Assembly: GCA_035642535.1 (NCBI GenBank)
Contig: DASQSE010000056.1
Location: 1 to 64,000, forward strand
Length of the DNA stretch: 64,000 bases
Direction: 5' to 3'
Source of the DNA: Jatrophihabitans sp035642535
GTDB taxonomy: Bacteria > Actinomycetota > Actinomycetes > Mycobacteriales > Jatrophihabitantaceae
This document shows, one piece after another, positions 35,289 to 43,537 of this stretch (the first letter of the stretch is position 1; each line of letters begins with the position of its first letter). The notes beneath the pieces were generated by a model that was not told where the DNA came from, made no database searches, and was given only the letters and a program-made list of their open reading frames with translations. The position numbers and the translations under genes were made by a program.

Positions 35289-35930
35289 GTGCGCGACCTG
35301 CAAGCGGCCCGGCTATACCTCTGCGTGGACTCCCGTCGGCGGCAGGGCGACCTCGCCGACTTCCTCGACGAAGTGCTGCGCAACGGGGTCGGCATCGTGC
35401 AGCTGCGGGAGAAGGGACTCGAAGCGCGGGAGGAGCTGCGCCTGCTCGGGGTATTCGCCGAGGCGGCCGAGCGGCACGGCGCGCTGTGGGTCGTGAACGA
35501 CCGCGCCGACGTGGCGCGCGCCGTCCGGGCGCCTGTCCTGCATCTGGGCCAGGACGACCTGCCGACCGAGGTCGCGCGCGAGATCGTCGGCCCGGACGTG
35601 CTCATCGGCCGCTCGACGCACAGTCCGGCGCAGGCCGACGCGGCGCGGGTCGAACCGGGCGTCGCGTACTACTGCTGCGGGCCGACGTGGCCGACGCCGA
35701 CCAAGCCGGGACGCCCGTCCGCCGGTGTCGAGCTGCTCGACCACGCAACCGCGCACGAGGACGCCCGGCCGTGGTTCGCGATCGGTGGCATCGAATCGCT
35801 TGCCCGGCTCGACGAGGTGATCGCGCACGGCGCACGCCGGGTCGTGGTGGTGCGCGCGATCACCGAAGCCGAGGACCCGGGCGCCGCGGCCCGCGCGTTC
35901 GCGGACCGGCTGGTCCGTGGCAGGGTGTAG
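35289..35930 (+). CDS. thiE: Thiamine-phosphate synthase
   Basis: 213 residues from a GTG at 35289. ThiE joins hydroxymethylpyrimidine pyrophosphate and thiazole phosphate. The TIM-barrel motifs are ARLYLCVDSR, VGIVQLREKGLEARE, WVVNDRADVARAV, HLGQDDLPTEVAREI, IGRSTHSPAQAD and AIGGIESLARLDEVI. It is divergent from thiO. tenA starts 4 bases after its stop. The aptamer on the opposite strand does not cover its leader. Confidence 0.95.
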   Translation: MRDLQAARLYLCVDSRRRQGDLADFLDEVLRNGVGIVQLREKGLEAREELRLLGVFAEAAERHGALWVVNDRADVARAVRAPVLHLGQDDLPTEVAREIVGPDVLIGRSTHSPAQADAARVEPGVAYYCCGPTWPTPTKPGRPSAGVELLDHATAHEDARPWFAIGGIESLARLDEVIAHGARRVVVVRAITEAEDPGAAARAFADRLVRGRV

Positions 35931-35934
35931 CGCC

Positions 35935-36603
35935 GTGGCCGACAGCTGGACGGCGCGCTTGTGGCGCACCATCGAACCGATCTACGCGGCGATCCTCGCG
36001 CATCCGTTCCTGGCCGGGTTGACGGACGGGACGCTGCCCGACTCGTCGTTCGCGTACTACCTGGCGCAGGACGCGCACTACCTGCGCGACTACGCACGCG
36101 CGCTCGCCGTCGTGGCAGCGAAGGCGCCGACGCACGCCGACGCCGCGATGTTCGGCCGGCACGCGGCCGAGACGGCAGAGGTCGAAATGGCGCTGCACGA
36201 GTCGCTGCTGCCGCAGTTGGGCGTCGACGTCGCGACCCTGGACGCGATCGCGCCGTCACCGACGACGACCGCGTACACCTCGTACCTGCTCGCGACCTGC
36301 TACGGCGGGTCGTTCGCGGAGGGACTGGCCGCCGTGCTGCCCTGCTACTGGATCTACCAGCGCGTCGGCGAGGCGCTGGTGCACCGCGGCTCGCCCGATC
36401 CGCGCTACCAGCGCTGGATCGACACCTACGCGGGCGAGGAGTTCGCGGCCGTCGTCGATCAGGTGCTGGCACTTGCCGACCGCGTCGGGCCGACGCTCGG
36501 CACCGACGACGCGCGACGCGCCGAGCAGCACTTCGTCGCGACGGCCCGCTACGAGTGGATGTTCTGGGATGCCGCCTGGCGCGAAGACGCCTGGCCGATA
36601 TGA
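35935..36603 (+). CDS. tenA: TenA family protein (aminopyrimidine aminohydrolase/thiaminase II)
   Basis: 222 residues from a GTG at 35935. TenA hydrolyses aminopyrimidine breakdown products of thiamine so that hydroxymethylpyrimidine can be salvaged. The all-helical fold has YYLAQDAHYLRDYARAL, the region with the catalytic cysteine LAAVLPCYWIYQRVGEAL, IDTYAGEEFAAVV and the late WMFWDAAWRE. Salvage fits the other genes here: no thiC for de novo pyrimidine synthesis is in the window. Confidence 0.93.
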   Translation: MADSWTARLWRTIEPIYAAILAHPFLAGLTDGTLPDSSFAYYLAQDAHYLRDYARALAVVAAKAPTHADAAMFGRHAAETAEVEMALHESLLPQLGVDVATLDAIAPSPTTTAYTSYLLATCYGGSFAEGLAAVLPCYWIYQRVGEALVHRGSPDPRYQRWIDTYAGEEFAAVVDQVLALADRVGPTLGTDDARRAEQHFVATARYEWMFWDAAWREDAWPI

Positions 36604-37001
36604 CGCGGCTCGACCACGTGACGCTGACGGTGCACGCCGCGGACTTTCCCGCGCGTCTCGCGCTCTACGATGCCGCGCTCGGCGCGCTCGGCCTGCGTCG
36701 CGTCGTCGAGCTCGTCGACGAGGAAGAGGAGGAGCCGGCTGTCGAAGCGGCTGCGTGGGGGGCGGCGGACGGTCTCGGCATCATCTGGCTCGTGACCGGT
36801 GAGCCGGCCACGAGCGGCGTACACACCCGGCTGCGGGCTGACTCTCGAGTTCAGGTGGAGGCTTTTCACGGCGCCGCGCTGGGGGCCGGCGCCACCGAGC
36901 ACTCGGCACCGCGGCGCTGGGTGCTCTATCGCCCGGGCGAGTTCAACGCGATCGTCGCCGACCCGGCAGGAAACCTCTTCGAGGCCGTGGCCGCCGAGTA
37001 A
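36600..37001 (+). CDS. VOC-family (glyoxalase/bleomycin resistance-like) protein
   Basis: 133 residues. The ATG at 36600 overlaps the tenA stop (ATGA). It carries the paired beta-alpha-beta-beta-beta pattern of VOC proteins: LDHVTLTVHAADF with the first metal His, and FNAIVADPAGNLFEAV near the end with the last metal Glu. The run EEEEEP in the middle is unusual. Coupling to thiE-tenA suggests an enzyme for a thiamine-related small molecule, but nothing in the sequence identifies it. Confidence 0.75.
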   Translation: MTRLDHVTLTVHAADFPARLALYDAALGALGLRRVVELVDEEEEEPAVEAAAWGAADGLGIIWLVTGEPATSGVHTRLRADSRVQVEAFHGAALGAGATEHSAPRRWVLYRPGEFNAIVADPAGNLFEAVAAE

Positions 37002-37029
37002 CTCGATACTCATCTGTCACACTAGCCAC

Positions 37030-37788
37030 ATGTCTGCAGGGCGGCTCGTGTCCGCATTTCTCGCGTTGCCCGTGCTCCTTGTCGGCGTCGCAGTAGGCGT
37101 GCCCGGTGCTGCCGGCGAATCGGCGCCGGTGCAGGCGAGCAGCTCGGCCGCGGCTGGCTCCGCGGTGCGCGGCCGCGCGCTGCCGCTACGTTTCCGCACC
37201 CACAACGCGACGCGGGTCATCACTGTGACGGCCCGTTCGCACCGCAGCACGACGGCGCGGCTGCAGGCGTGGACGAAGGCGTCCGGCGGCGGCTGGCTCG
37301 AGCGCGGCAAGGCGGTGATCGCGCACGTCGGCTCGGACGGCGTGAGCCGGCACGCGAGCGAGGGCCGCGGCGCGACCCCGGTCGGCAGCTTCAAGTTGCT
37401 GCGCGCGTTCGGGCGCAAGGCGGATCCCGGCACCCGGCTGTCCTACTTCCGCACGCGACCCTCTGATTGGTGGATCAGCCAAGCCGGTTCGTTGTACAAC
37501 ACGCACCAGCGCTGCTCGTCCGGCTGTCAGTTCCGGCAGGGCAGCCCGAACGAGCATCTCTACTACACGACGCCGTATTACAACTACGCAGTTGTGATCG
37601 AGTACAACACCCGATACTCGCGCACCGGCGTCGTGCCGGGCGCCGGCAGCGCGTTCTTCCTGCACGTCCATCCGGCCGGCACCGGGCCGACCGCCGGCTG
37701 CGTCGCAATCGGGCAGCCCAAGCTGGTGCGCCTGATGCGTTGGCTGCGGCCCGCCGCGCACCCGAGGATCCTGATCGGCGTCGGCTAG
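37030..37788 (+). CDS. Exported L,D-transpeptidase-like protein, copy 1
   Basis: 252 residues from the ATG at 37030. A signal peptide covers about residues 1-35 (hydrophobic core LVSAFLALPVLLVGVAVG). The mature part has LQAWTKASGGGWLERG, GSDGVSRHASEGRGATPVGSF, DWWISQAGSLYN, PNEHLYYTTPYY and the catalytic block FFLHVHPAGTGPTAGCVAIG, with His, Gly and Cys placed as in YkuD-type domains. These enzymes form 3-3 cross-links in peptidoglycan or attach proteins. The next gene is a clear paralogue. Confidence 0.85.
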   Translation: MSAGRLVSAFLALPVLLVGVAVGVPGAAGESAPVQASSSAAAGSAVRGRALPLRFRTHNATRVITVTARSHRSTTARLQAWTKASGGGWLERGKAVIAHVGSDGVSRHASEGRGATPVGSFKLLRAFGRKADPGTRLSYFRTRPSDWWISQAGSLYNTHQRCSSGCQFRQGSPNEHLYYTTPYYNYAVVIEYNTRYSRTGVVPGAGSAFFLHVHPAGTGPTAGCVAIGQPKLVRLMRWLRPAAHPRILIGVG

Positions 37789-37859
37789 CGCTCAGCGGCC
37801 GCTCCGCTCGGTCGGGGTGGGCGTGCCGTCCCCATCCGCGCACGTGACAGGCTGGGCAC

Positions 37860-38744
37860 GTGCAGACGATGCGACGGCGCTGGACGGCTGCCGCCATCGC
37901 CTTGCTGGCGTTGCCTGCAGCGTGCACGAGCGGATCGTCGGCACACCACGTCGCCGACGATCCGGTGGTGGCAGCGCCCAGCACGACTGCGTCGCCGACG
38001 CCGACATCTCGGTCGAGCGCGACGAGCGACCCGTCGACCCCGGCCAAGCATCGAGCCCGACCGAACACGCATCGACGGACCAAGCATCCCGCGGCAGCAA
38101 CGCCGTCGCCGACGAGGTCGTCGCCCGCCCGGCCGCACGCCGCCGCGCTACCGCTGCACTTCCGCACGGCCAAGGCGCGCCAGGTGATCACCGTCGTCGC
38201 GCCGTCGAGGGCGAGCACGCAGGGCCAGCTGCAGGCGTGGCGCAAGGTCCCCGGCGGGTGGCGCCGGGTCGGGCCCGCCGTGCATGCCTGGCTGGGCAGC
38301 GACGGGCTCACCGCGCAGCCGAGCGAGACGCGCAGCGCCACACCCATCGGGAGCTTCACGCTGACGAGGGCGTTCGGCAGCAACGCCGATCCGGGTACGG
38401 CGTTGCCGTACCGTCGGACGACCCCGGCCGACTGGTGGATCAGCCAGGCCGGCCCGCTGTACAACACGCTGCAACATTGCGCGTCGAACTGCTCATTCAC
38501 GCAGGGCGATCCGAACGAGCACCTGTACTACACGCAGCCGTATTACCGGTTCGCGGTCGTCATCGACTACAACACGCGCAACTCGTCGACCGGCGTCGTG
38601 CAGGGCGCGGGGAGCGCGTTCTTCCTGCACGTCACGGTCGGTGCGCCGACCGCGGGGTGCGTCTCGGTCGCGGAAGGCCAACTGGTCAGGTTGCTGCGCT
38701 GGCTGCGTCCGGCGCGCCACGCGCGCATCCTGATCGGCGTGTGA
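37860..38744 (+). CDS. Exported L,D-transpeptidase-like lipoprotein, copy 2
   Basis: 294 residues from a GTG at 37860 (an ATG at 37869 is possible). A lipoprotein signal with LPAAC at about residue 22 is followed by a Ser/Thr/Pro/Arg-rich linker to about residue 95. The catalytic domain is closely similar to copy 1: DWWISQAGPLYN, PNEHLYYTQPYY, GVVQGAGSAFFLHVTVGA and PTAGCVSVAEG. The duplicated pair differs in anchoring: one looks free or signal-anchored, the other lipid-anchored with a wall-spanning linker. Its 3' end overlaps the convergent MFS gene by 59 bases. Confidence 0.85.
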   Translation: MQTMRRRWTAAAIALLALPAACTSGSSAHHVADDPVVAAPSTTASPTPTSRSSATSDPSTPAKHRARPNTHRRTKHPAAATPSPTRSSPARPHAAALPLHFRTAKARQVITVVAPSRASTQGQLQAWRKVPGGWRRVGPAVHAWLGSDGLTAQPSETRSATPIGSFTLTRAFGSNADPGTALPYRRTTPADWWISQAGPLYNTLQHCASNCSFTQGDPNEHLYYTQPYYRFAVVIDYNTRNSSTGVVQGAGSAFFLHVTVGAPTAGCVSVAEGQLVRLLRWLRPARHARILIGV

Positions 38745-39993
38745 CGGGCAGGGTCAGGTCGGCGCCGATCGCAGCCGGGTCCTGCTGCATATCGGCGAGC
38801 TCACGTGGATAGTGGCCCATCAGCCGAGCGAGCGCGAGCGCCATCGCGACCGAGACCGCACCGGCGACCGCGAACACGGTGCGAATGCCCAGAGCATCCG
38901 CCAGCCAGCCGCCGAGGATGGCACCGAGGGGTATGACGCCCCAGACGAGCGTGCGATACGCGCCCTGCACCCGACCGAACAAGTGGTGCGGGATCAGCGC
39001 CTGGCGCAGCGACATGGTGAGGACGTTCCAGGTCATGACGCCCGCGGACGCTACCCCGAACAACGCGGCGGCGAGGTAGCCGTTGTGGGTCAGGGCCATG
39101 GCCGCGGTGGCTGCGCCGGAGACGACACCGCCGGCGCTGACGACGATCCGGCGGCCGAGTGCGCGTGCGAGTCGGGGAGTGACCAAGCTCCCGAGCACCC
39201 CGCCGATGCCGGCAACCACGAGCAACAGACCGAAGTCGCCGGACGGCAGCTGCAGCACCTCGAGCGAGTAGAGCACCAGCACGCCGGTGCAGCCTGCTGA
39301 GGCGAAGGCGCAGCCGGCCGATATCAACGTGAGCCCGCGCAGCAGACCGTGCCGGCGCAGCCAGCCGACGCCTTCGACCATGTCGGTACGGACGGACGTG
39401 CGCTCGGCGCGTACCGGGCGGTAGCTGCCGCGCACCGTGAGGATGAGCAGCACGGCGAGCAGGAAGCCTGCGGCATTGAGCACGAACGGCAGGGCGATCG
39501 CGGCCGCGAACACCACCGAGCCGAGCGGCGCACCGACGAACGTCTGACCCAGCGACTCCTCGACCGTGACCAGACTGTTGCCCTTGTCGAGTTGGTCGCG
39601 CTCGACGAGCTGCGGCAGCAGCGCGCGGACCGCGCTGTCGTACACCGTCTCGGCGACCCCGAGCACGAACGCGACCACGTACAGCACGGCGACATTGCCG
39701 ACGTGTGCCACCAGCAGTACGGCGAGTACGGCCACCGCGACAGCGCGCGCCGCGTTCGCGCCCGCCATCGCATAGCGCCGGTCAAGGCGGTCGACGAGCA
39801 CTCCGCTGGGCAGCGCGAACAGCAGCCAGGGCAGGAACGCGAACGTCACGAGGCCGGAGACGGCGACCGGGTTACGCGTGTAGGACGCGGCGGCGAGGGG
39901 GAGTGCGGTGCGGCCGATGCCGTCGGCGAGATCCGAGCACGCGGTCGCCGCGTACATGCGCCAGAAGGCCGCGCCGAGCTTCGGTGTTCTCAC
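38686..39993 (-). CDS. MFS transporter (MFS_3/enterobactin-exporter-like)
   Basis: 435 residues from a GTG at 39993 that overlaps the regulator stop (GTGA). Twelve helices are seen, with FWRMYAATACSDLADGIGR at the start, the loop motif GVLVDRLDRRYAM after helix 2, and DQLDKGNSLVTVEESLGQTFVG in helix 5, typical of MFS_3 exporters. The polar tail of about 45 residues is Asp/Ala rich. The coupled ArsR-type gene upstream probably controls it. The substrate is unknown. Confidence 0.88.
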   Translation of the reverse strand: MRTPKLGAAFWRMYAATACSDLADGIGRTALPLAAASYTRNPVAVSGLVTFAFLPWLLFALPSGVLVDRLDRRYAMAGANAARAVAVAVLAVLLVAHVGNVAVLYVVAFVLGVAETVYDSAVRALLPQLVERDQLDKGNSLVTVEESLGQTFVGAPLGSVVFAAAIALPFVLNAAGFLLAVLLILTVRGSYRPVRAERTSVRTDMVEGVGWLRRHGLLRGLTLISAGCAFASAGCTGVLVLYSLEVLQLPSGDFGLLLVVAGIGGVLGSLVTPRLARALGRRIVVSAGGVVSGAATAAMALTHNGYLAAALFGVASAGVMTWNVLTMSLRQALIPHHLFGRVQGAYRTLVWGVIPLGAILGGWLADALGIRTVFAVAGAVSVAMALALARLMGHYPRELADMQQDPAAIGADLTLPVTRRSGCARGAPDAASAAT

Positions 39994-40577
39994 GGCCGCT
40001 TCCCGGTGTCCGAGGGGAAGACTGCGTACTGGACGTCAACCTGACGCGCACCGCGGCCCGGCTTCGCGTCCCGGTACTTGGCAACGACTGCGGACAACTC
40101 GTCGGCGAGGGCACGCGCCTGCTTCGGACTCAGGTCGAGCATGCCGTCCGCGTCGCTCGACGCGAGTTGCCACTCCTTGGGCCACTGCGTCGCGGTCGCG
40201 TACCAGTTGGCGAGTCGCCTGCTCCGGTCCGCCTCGTACTCACGGAGCAGGAACGCGACCGCCTCGCGGGTGTCTTCGCGGGTCATGAAGTCGAAGCCGC
40301 TGAGGTGAATCTGGTCGACCGCCATCCGCCACCAGCGCTGCTTGCGCCCGGCTCGCTTGTTACTCGCCGCGGCGTCCTCGAACTCCTCCACGAACCCGTG
40401 CCTCGCGAGCTGGCGCAGGTGGTAGCTCGTTGCCCCGGTCGTCTCGCCGAGCTCCTCGGCCAGGCTGGTGACGCTGGCCTTCTTGCGCAGTTGCAGGATC
40501 CGCAGGATCTGCACCCGCATCGGGTGGGCGAGCGCCTTGAGCGAGGGCGCATCCATTTCCATCCGCCGAACGGCCAT
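39990..40577 (-). CDS. ArsR-type winged-helix regulator
   Basis: 195 residues from the ATG at 40577 (MAVRRMEMDAPSLK). The winged helix is at residues 10-85: LAHPMRVQILRILQL, ASVTSLAEELGETTGATSYH and LRQLARHGFVEEF. The larger C-terminal part (residues 95-195) probably binds a ligand and mediates dimer contacts. No metal-binding Cys pair is seen, so it is likely a drug or small-molecule sensor. The 18-bp palindrome at 40576-40593 covers the start codon and suggests autoregulation. Confidence 0.85.
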   Translation of the reverse strand: MAVRRMEMDAPSLKALAHPMRVQILRILQLRKKASVTSLAEELGETTGATSYHLRQLARHGFVEEFEDAAASNKRAGRKQRWWRMAVDQIHLSGFDFMTREDTREAVAFLLREYEADRSRRLANWYATATQWPKEWQLASSDADGMLDLSPKQARALADELSAVVAKYRDAKPGRGARQVDVQYAVFPSDTGKRP

Positions 40578-40593
40578 GTATCGCAAGATACAT
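40576..40593. promoter_or_regulatory. Palindromic operator candidate over the ArsR-type start codon
   Basis: ATGTATC and GATACAT form a perfect 7-bp inverted repeat around GCAA. Two bases of the ATG start codon on the minus strand are part of it. Its size, symmetry and place are those of an operator for a dimeric winged-helix regulator. Next to it, GCAAAT occurs twice (40597-40602 and 40610-40615) in an AT-rich stretch likely to hold the promoter. Confidence 0.55.
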
Positions 40594-40664
40594 TGGCAAA
40601 TAATCCTTTGCAAATAGATGTGTGGGACACTCGGGCGGCGACGCACGAACAAAAGGGCCAGGTT

Positions 40665-40784
40665 TTGATCATCTACGCGGGCGGGCCGCTGTGGGTCCGG
40701 GTGTTGATCGCGTTCGGCGCCACGGTGCTGTTCCTCGTCCTCGCGTGGAAGTACTACACGCACTTCTGGCGCCGCGATCGATAG
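40665..40784 (+). CDS. Possible 39-residue single-span membrane protein
   Basis: A TTG at 40665 with AGGGCCAGG upstream opens a frame of 39 residues: a short start LIIYAGGPLWVR, one membrane helix (VLIAFGATVLFLVLAW) and a basic end YYTHFWRRDR. The layout is that of a genuine microprotein, and it is divergent from the ArsR-MFS operon across the operator. The non-ATG start and small size make this tentative. Confidence 0.35.
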   Translation: MIIYAGGPLWVRVLIAFGATVLFLVLAWKYYTHFWRRDR

Positions 40785-40820
40785 GGGATTCGGGGCCCTG
40801 TCGTACCCCGCCTGCACCAT

Positions 40821-41216
40821 GTGCAGGTGGATGTCTTCGAAGACAGCCTCGCTCGGCTCCGCGCCCTGTGTGCGCGATTGCCGGAGGTGCGAGAGGAACT
40901 CGCCTGGGTCGGCACCCGGTGGAAGATCCGCGGGAACACCTTCGCGCACGTCCTCGAGATCGTCGACGGCTGGCCGCCGTCCTACGCCCGTGCCGCCTCG
41001 ACCGGCGGGCCGGCAACCGTGCTGACCTTCCGCAGCACGGACGTCGAGCTGGCCGGTCTGGTGCGCGGCCGCACGCCCTTCTTCGGGCCGCTTTGGGGAC
41101 GCAGCGACGTCGGCGTCGTGCTCGCTCCCGACACGGATTGGGACGAGATCGTCGAACTGATCACCGAGAGCTATCGGCTGCGGGCACCGAAGCGGTTGGC
41201 CGGCCAGCTCGACTGA
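40821..41216 (+). CDS. MmcQ/YjbR-family protein
   Basis: 131 residues from a GTG at 40821. The CyaY-like MmcQ/YjbR fold is suggested by LCARLPEVREELAWVGTRWKIRGNTFAHV, GPATVLTFRSTDVEL and the late DWDEIVELITESYRL. These small proteins are often called DNA-binding, but their role is unsettled. It stands alone, 36 bases after the microprotein candidate. Confidence 0.75.
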   Translation: MQVDVFEDSLARLRALCARLPEVREELAWVGTRWKIRGNTFAHVLEIVDGWPPSYARAASTGGPATVLTFRSTDVELAGLVRGRTPFFGPLWGRSDVGVVLAPDTDWDEIVELITESYRLRAPKRLAGQLD

Positions 41217-41271
41217 CGCCCCGACAATTCGTCGTGCATTGCACACCACCGCGTGTGGCACGATCCTGCGT

Positions 41272-41721
41272 GTGGCCAGCAGACCCGCCGAGACGCAGCG
41301 CCTGAGCGATCTCGCGCGGCTGCGCCGGGTCCGCGATCGGATCGACCGCGATTACGCGCAGCCGCTGGACGTCGAGGCGCTCGCCCGTGGCGTGCACATG
41401 TCGGCCGGCCATCTGAGCCGCGAGTTCAAGCTCGCCTATGGCGAGTCGCCCTACAGCTACCTGATGACCCGGCGTATCGAGCGGGCGATGGCGCTGCTGC
41501 GTCGCGGCGATCTCAGCGTCACCGACATCTGTTTCGCGGTCGGCTGTACGTCGCTGGGCACCTTCAGCACCCGCTTCACCGAACTGGTCGGGGTGTCGCC
41601 GAGTACGTACCGCCGCGACGGGGCGCACGTGACGTCGGCCATGCCGGCCTGCATCGCGAAGCAAGTGACCAGACCGATCAGGAATCGAGAAGCACCGGTC
41701 GGCGCGCCGCAGTTAGCGTGA
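41272..41721 (+). CDS. AraC-family transcriptional regulator
   Basis: 149 residues from a GTG at 41272. The two helix-turn-helix units are clear: LDVEALARGVHMSAGHLSRE with FKLAYGESPYSYLMTRRIER, then SVTDICFAVGCTSLGTFSTR with FTELVGVSPSTYRR. There is no effector domain before them beyond about 20 residues. It is followed by a VOC gene 5 bases downstream, a pairing often seen in actinobacteria, where the regulator controls its neighbour. Confidence 0.9.
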   Translation: MASRPAETQRLSDLARLRRVRDRIDRDYAQPLDVEALARGVHMSAGHLSREFKLAYGESPYSYLMTRRIERAMALLRRGDLSVTDICFAVGCTSLGTFSTRFTELVGVSPSTYRRDGAHVTSAMPACIAKQVTRPIRNREAPVGAPQLA

Positions 41722-41726
41722 TCGCC

Positions 41727-42137
41727 ATGGATATCACGATTTCCGCCAGCTTCCTCCCGCACGACGACCCGGATACCACGCTGGCGTTCTACCGAGACGC
41801 GCTCGGCTTCGAGGTCCGCACCGACGTCGGCCAGGGCAAGATGCGCTGGATCACCGTCGGTCCGCCGGGGCAGCCCGACACCTCGATCCTCCTGGCGCCG
41901 CCTGCGGCCGATCCCGGGATCACCGACGACGAGCGCCGGACCATCGCCGAGATGATGGCCAAGGGGACCTACGGGTGGATCCTGTTGGCCACCAAGGACC
42001 TCGACGCGGCCTTCGAGCGCGTCCAGGCCACGGACGCCGAGGTCGTCCAGGAACCGACCGAACAGCCTTACGGCATTCGCGACTGCGCGTTCCGCGATCC
42101 CGCAGGCAACCTGGTCCGCATTCAAGAACTGCGCTGA
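41727..42137 (+). CDS. VOC-family protein
   Basis: 136 residues from the ATG at 41727. The VOC pattern is seen in DTTLAFYRDALGFEVRTDVG, MRWITVGPPGQPDTSILL, LDAAFERVQATDAEVVQEP and CAFRDPAGNLVRIQEL. It resembles the glyoxalase/bleomycin resistance or extradiol dioxygenase folds. The first metal position carries no His, so it may be non-enzymatic or use another ligand set. It belongs to the AraC-VOC pair. Confidence 0.85.
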   Translation: MDITISASFLPHDDPDTTLAFYRDALGFEVRTDVGQGKMRWITVGPPGQPDTSILLAPPAADPGITDDERRTIAEMMAKGTYGWILLATKDLDAAFERVQATDAEVVQEPTEQPYGIRDCAFRDPAGNLVRIQELR

Positions 42138-42161
42138 CCGCACAACCGACACATCCGAACG

Positions 42162-43424
42162 ATGTCCGCGGGCAATCAGTCGTATCGCGAAGTGCTGCGC
42201 GACCGGCACGTCGCGGGTCTGCTGCTGGGCGACCTGCTGGCCAACGTCGGCACCGGCATGATCATCGTCGCGATGCCCGTGCAGACGCTCTCGATCCACG
42301 GGAACGTCCCGAAGGCGATCGCGATCGGGCTCGTCGAGGCCGCGCCGTTCGTACTGTCGACGGTGCTCGCGCTGTCGATCGGGCTGGGCCGCGTGCGCGT
42401 ACCGCCGCGCACGATCTTGATCAGCGACTGCGTGCTGCGCTCGCTGACCTTCGCCACGTTGGGCGTGCTGGCTGTCACGAACAACCTGACGCTGCAGGTG
42501 CTGATCGTCGGACTGCTCTTCGGCGCGACTTTCCGGATCGCCGGATCGAGCAGTCGGCGGTTGCTGGCCACCTCGATGGCGGGGGAGGAGGGGCGCTTCG
42601 CCGTCAACGGCTTGCTGGGCCTCAACACCACATTCGCGCTCTACATCGTCGGCCCGGTGCTCGGCGGCGTAATCGTCGCCACCACGAGCGCCGGCGGAGC
42701 ACTGTTCGCCGATGCATGCGGTGCAGTGATCCTGTTGGCCGCCGTGCTGATGTCCGTCCCGCGCGCGGTCGTGGTGCACCGCACGAGCGCGGGGGAGTCG
42801 GGCTGGCGCGTCCTGCGCCGCCGTCCGGTTGCCGCCCGGCTGCTGGTCGTCGTGTTCTTCTTCAACTTCTTCTACATGCCGATCGAGGTGGCGCTGCCGC
42901 TGTACGTGCGCGGCACGTTGGACGCCGGCGCATCGGCCCTGGGTCTGATGTGGGGCGCGTTGGGCGTCGGCGCGTTCATCGGCGCGACCCTGGTCAACCA
43001 GTTGCGCAACCTTCCGCAGCGGCAGGTGCTGATCGCGATCATCGGGTTGTGGGCGGTGTGCCCGATCGTGCTCGCCCTGGTCTCGACGCTTCCCGTCGCG
43101 ATGATCGTCTTCGCGCTGGGTGGGCTGGTGTGGGCGCCGTTCACGCCCGTCGCCTACAGCTTCCTGCAGTCGGACGTGGAGCCGCACGAGCAGCAGCGGG
43201 TCGTAACGCTGTGGACGACCGGCTCGATGGTGGCCGCCCCGCTCGGGCTGGCGGCCGGCGGCCCGCTGGTCGAGATCTCCGGAACAACCGGCGGGTTGGC
43301 GCTGTCCGGGGTGCTCACCCTGCTGCTGCTTCCGATCGCGGCACTGGCCGTCCTCGGTCGCGCGTCTCGCGCACGCGCGGCGGATGCACCGATCGATCAA
43401 CTCGCAGCGAAAGGGGCCCGTTGA
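42162..43424 (+). CDS. MFS transporter
   Basis: 420 residues and twelve membrane helices. DLLANVGTGMIIVAMPVQTL opens the first half, and FFFNFFYMPIEVALPLYVRG with LGLMWGALGVGAFIGATLV the second. Twenty-four bases separate it from the VOC gene, so AraC-VOC-MFS may form one unit for resistance to, or export of, a small molecule. No family-specific substrate motif is recognised. Confidence 0.85.
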   Translation: MSAGNQSYREVLRDRHVAGLLLGDLLANVGTGMIIVAMPVQTLSIHGNVPKAIAIGLVEAAPFVLSTVLALSIGLGRVRVPPRTILISDCVLRSLTFATLGVLAVTNNLTLQVLIVGLLFGATFRIAGSSSRRLLATSMAGEEGRFAVNGLLGLNTTFALYIVGPVLGGVIVATTSAGGALFADACGAVILLAAVLMSVPRAVVVHRTSAGESGWRVLRRRPVAARLLVVVFFFNFFYMPIEVALPLYVRGTLDAGASALGLMWGALGVGAFIGATLVNQLRNLPQRQVLIAIIGLWAVCPIVLALVSTLPVAMIVFALGGLVWAPFTPVAYSFLQSDVEPHEQQRVVTLWTTGSMVAAPLGLAAGGPLVEISGTTGGLALSGVLTLLLLPIAALAVLGRASRARAADAPIDQLAAKGAR

Positions 43425-43537
43425 TGTGTCTGACGAGGTACGCAGTCCCGTTCGATCCGGCAGAGCTCGCCGCGGCGCTCAGGCAGTCGGCTGAGCGTCC
43501 CCGCCGGGAGGCGGAAGACCGAGGTGCCAGGTTCGGA

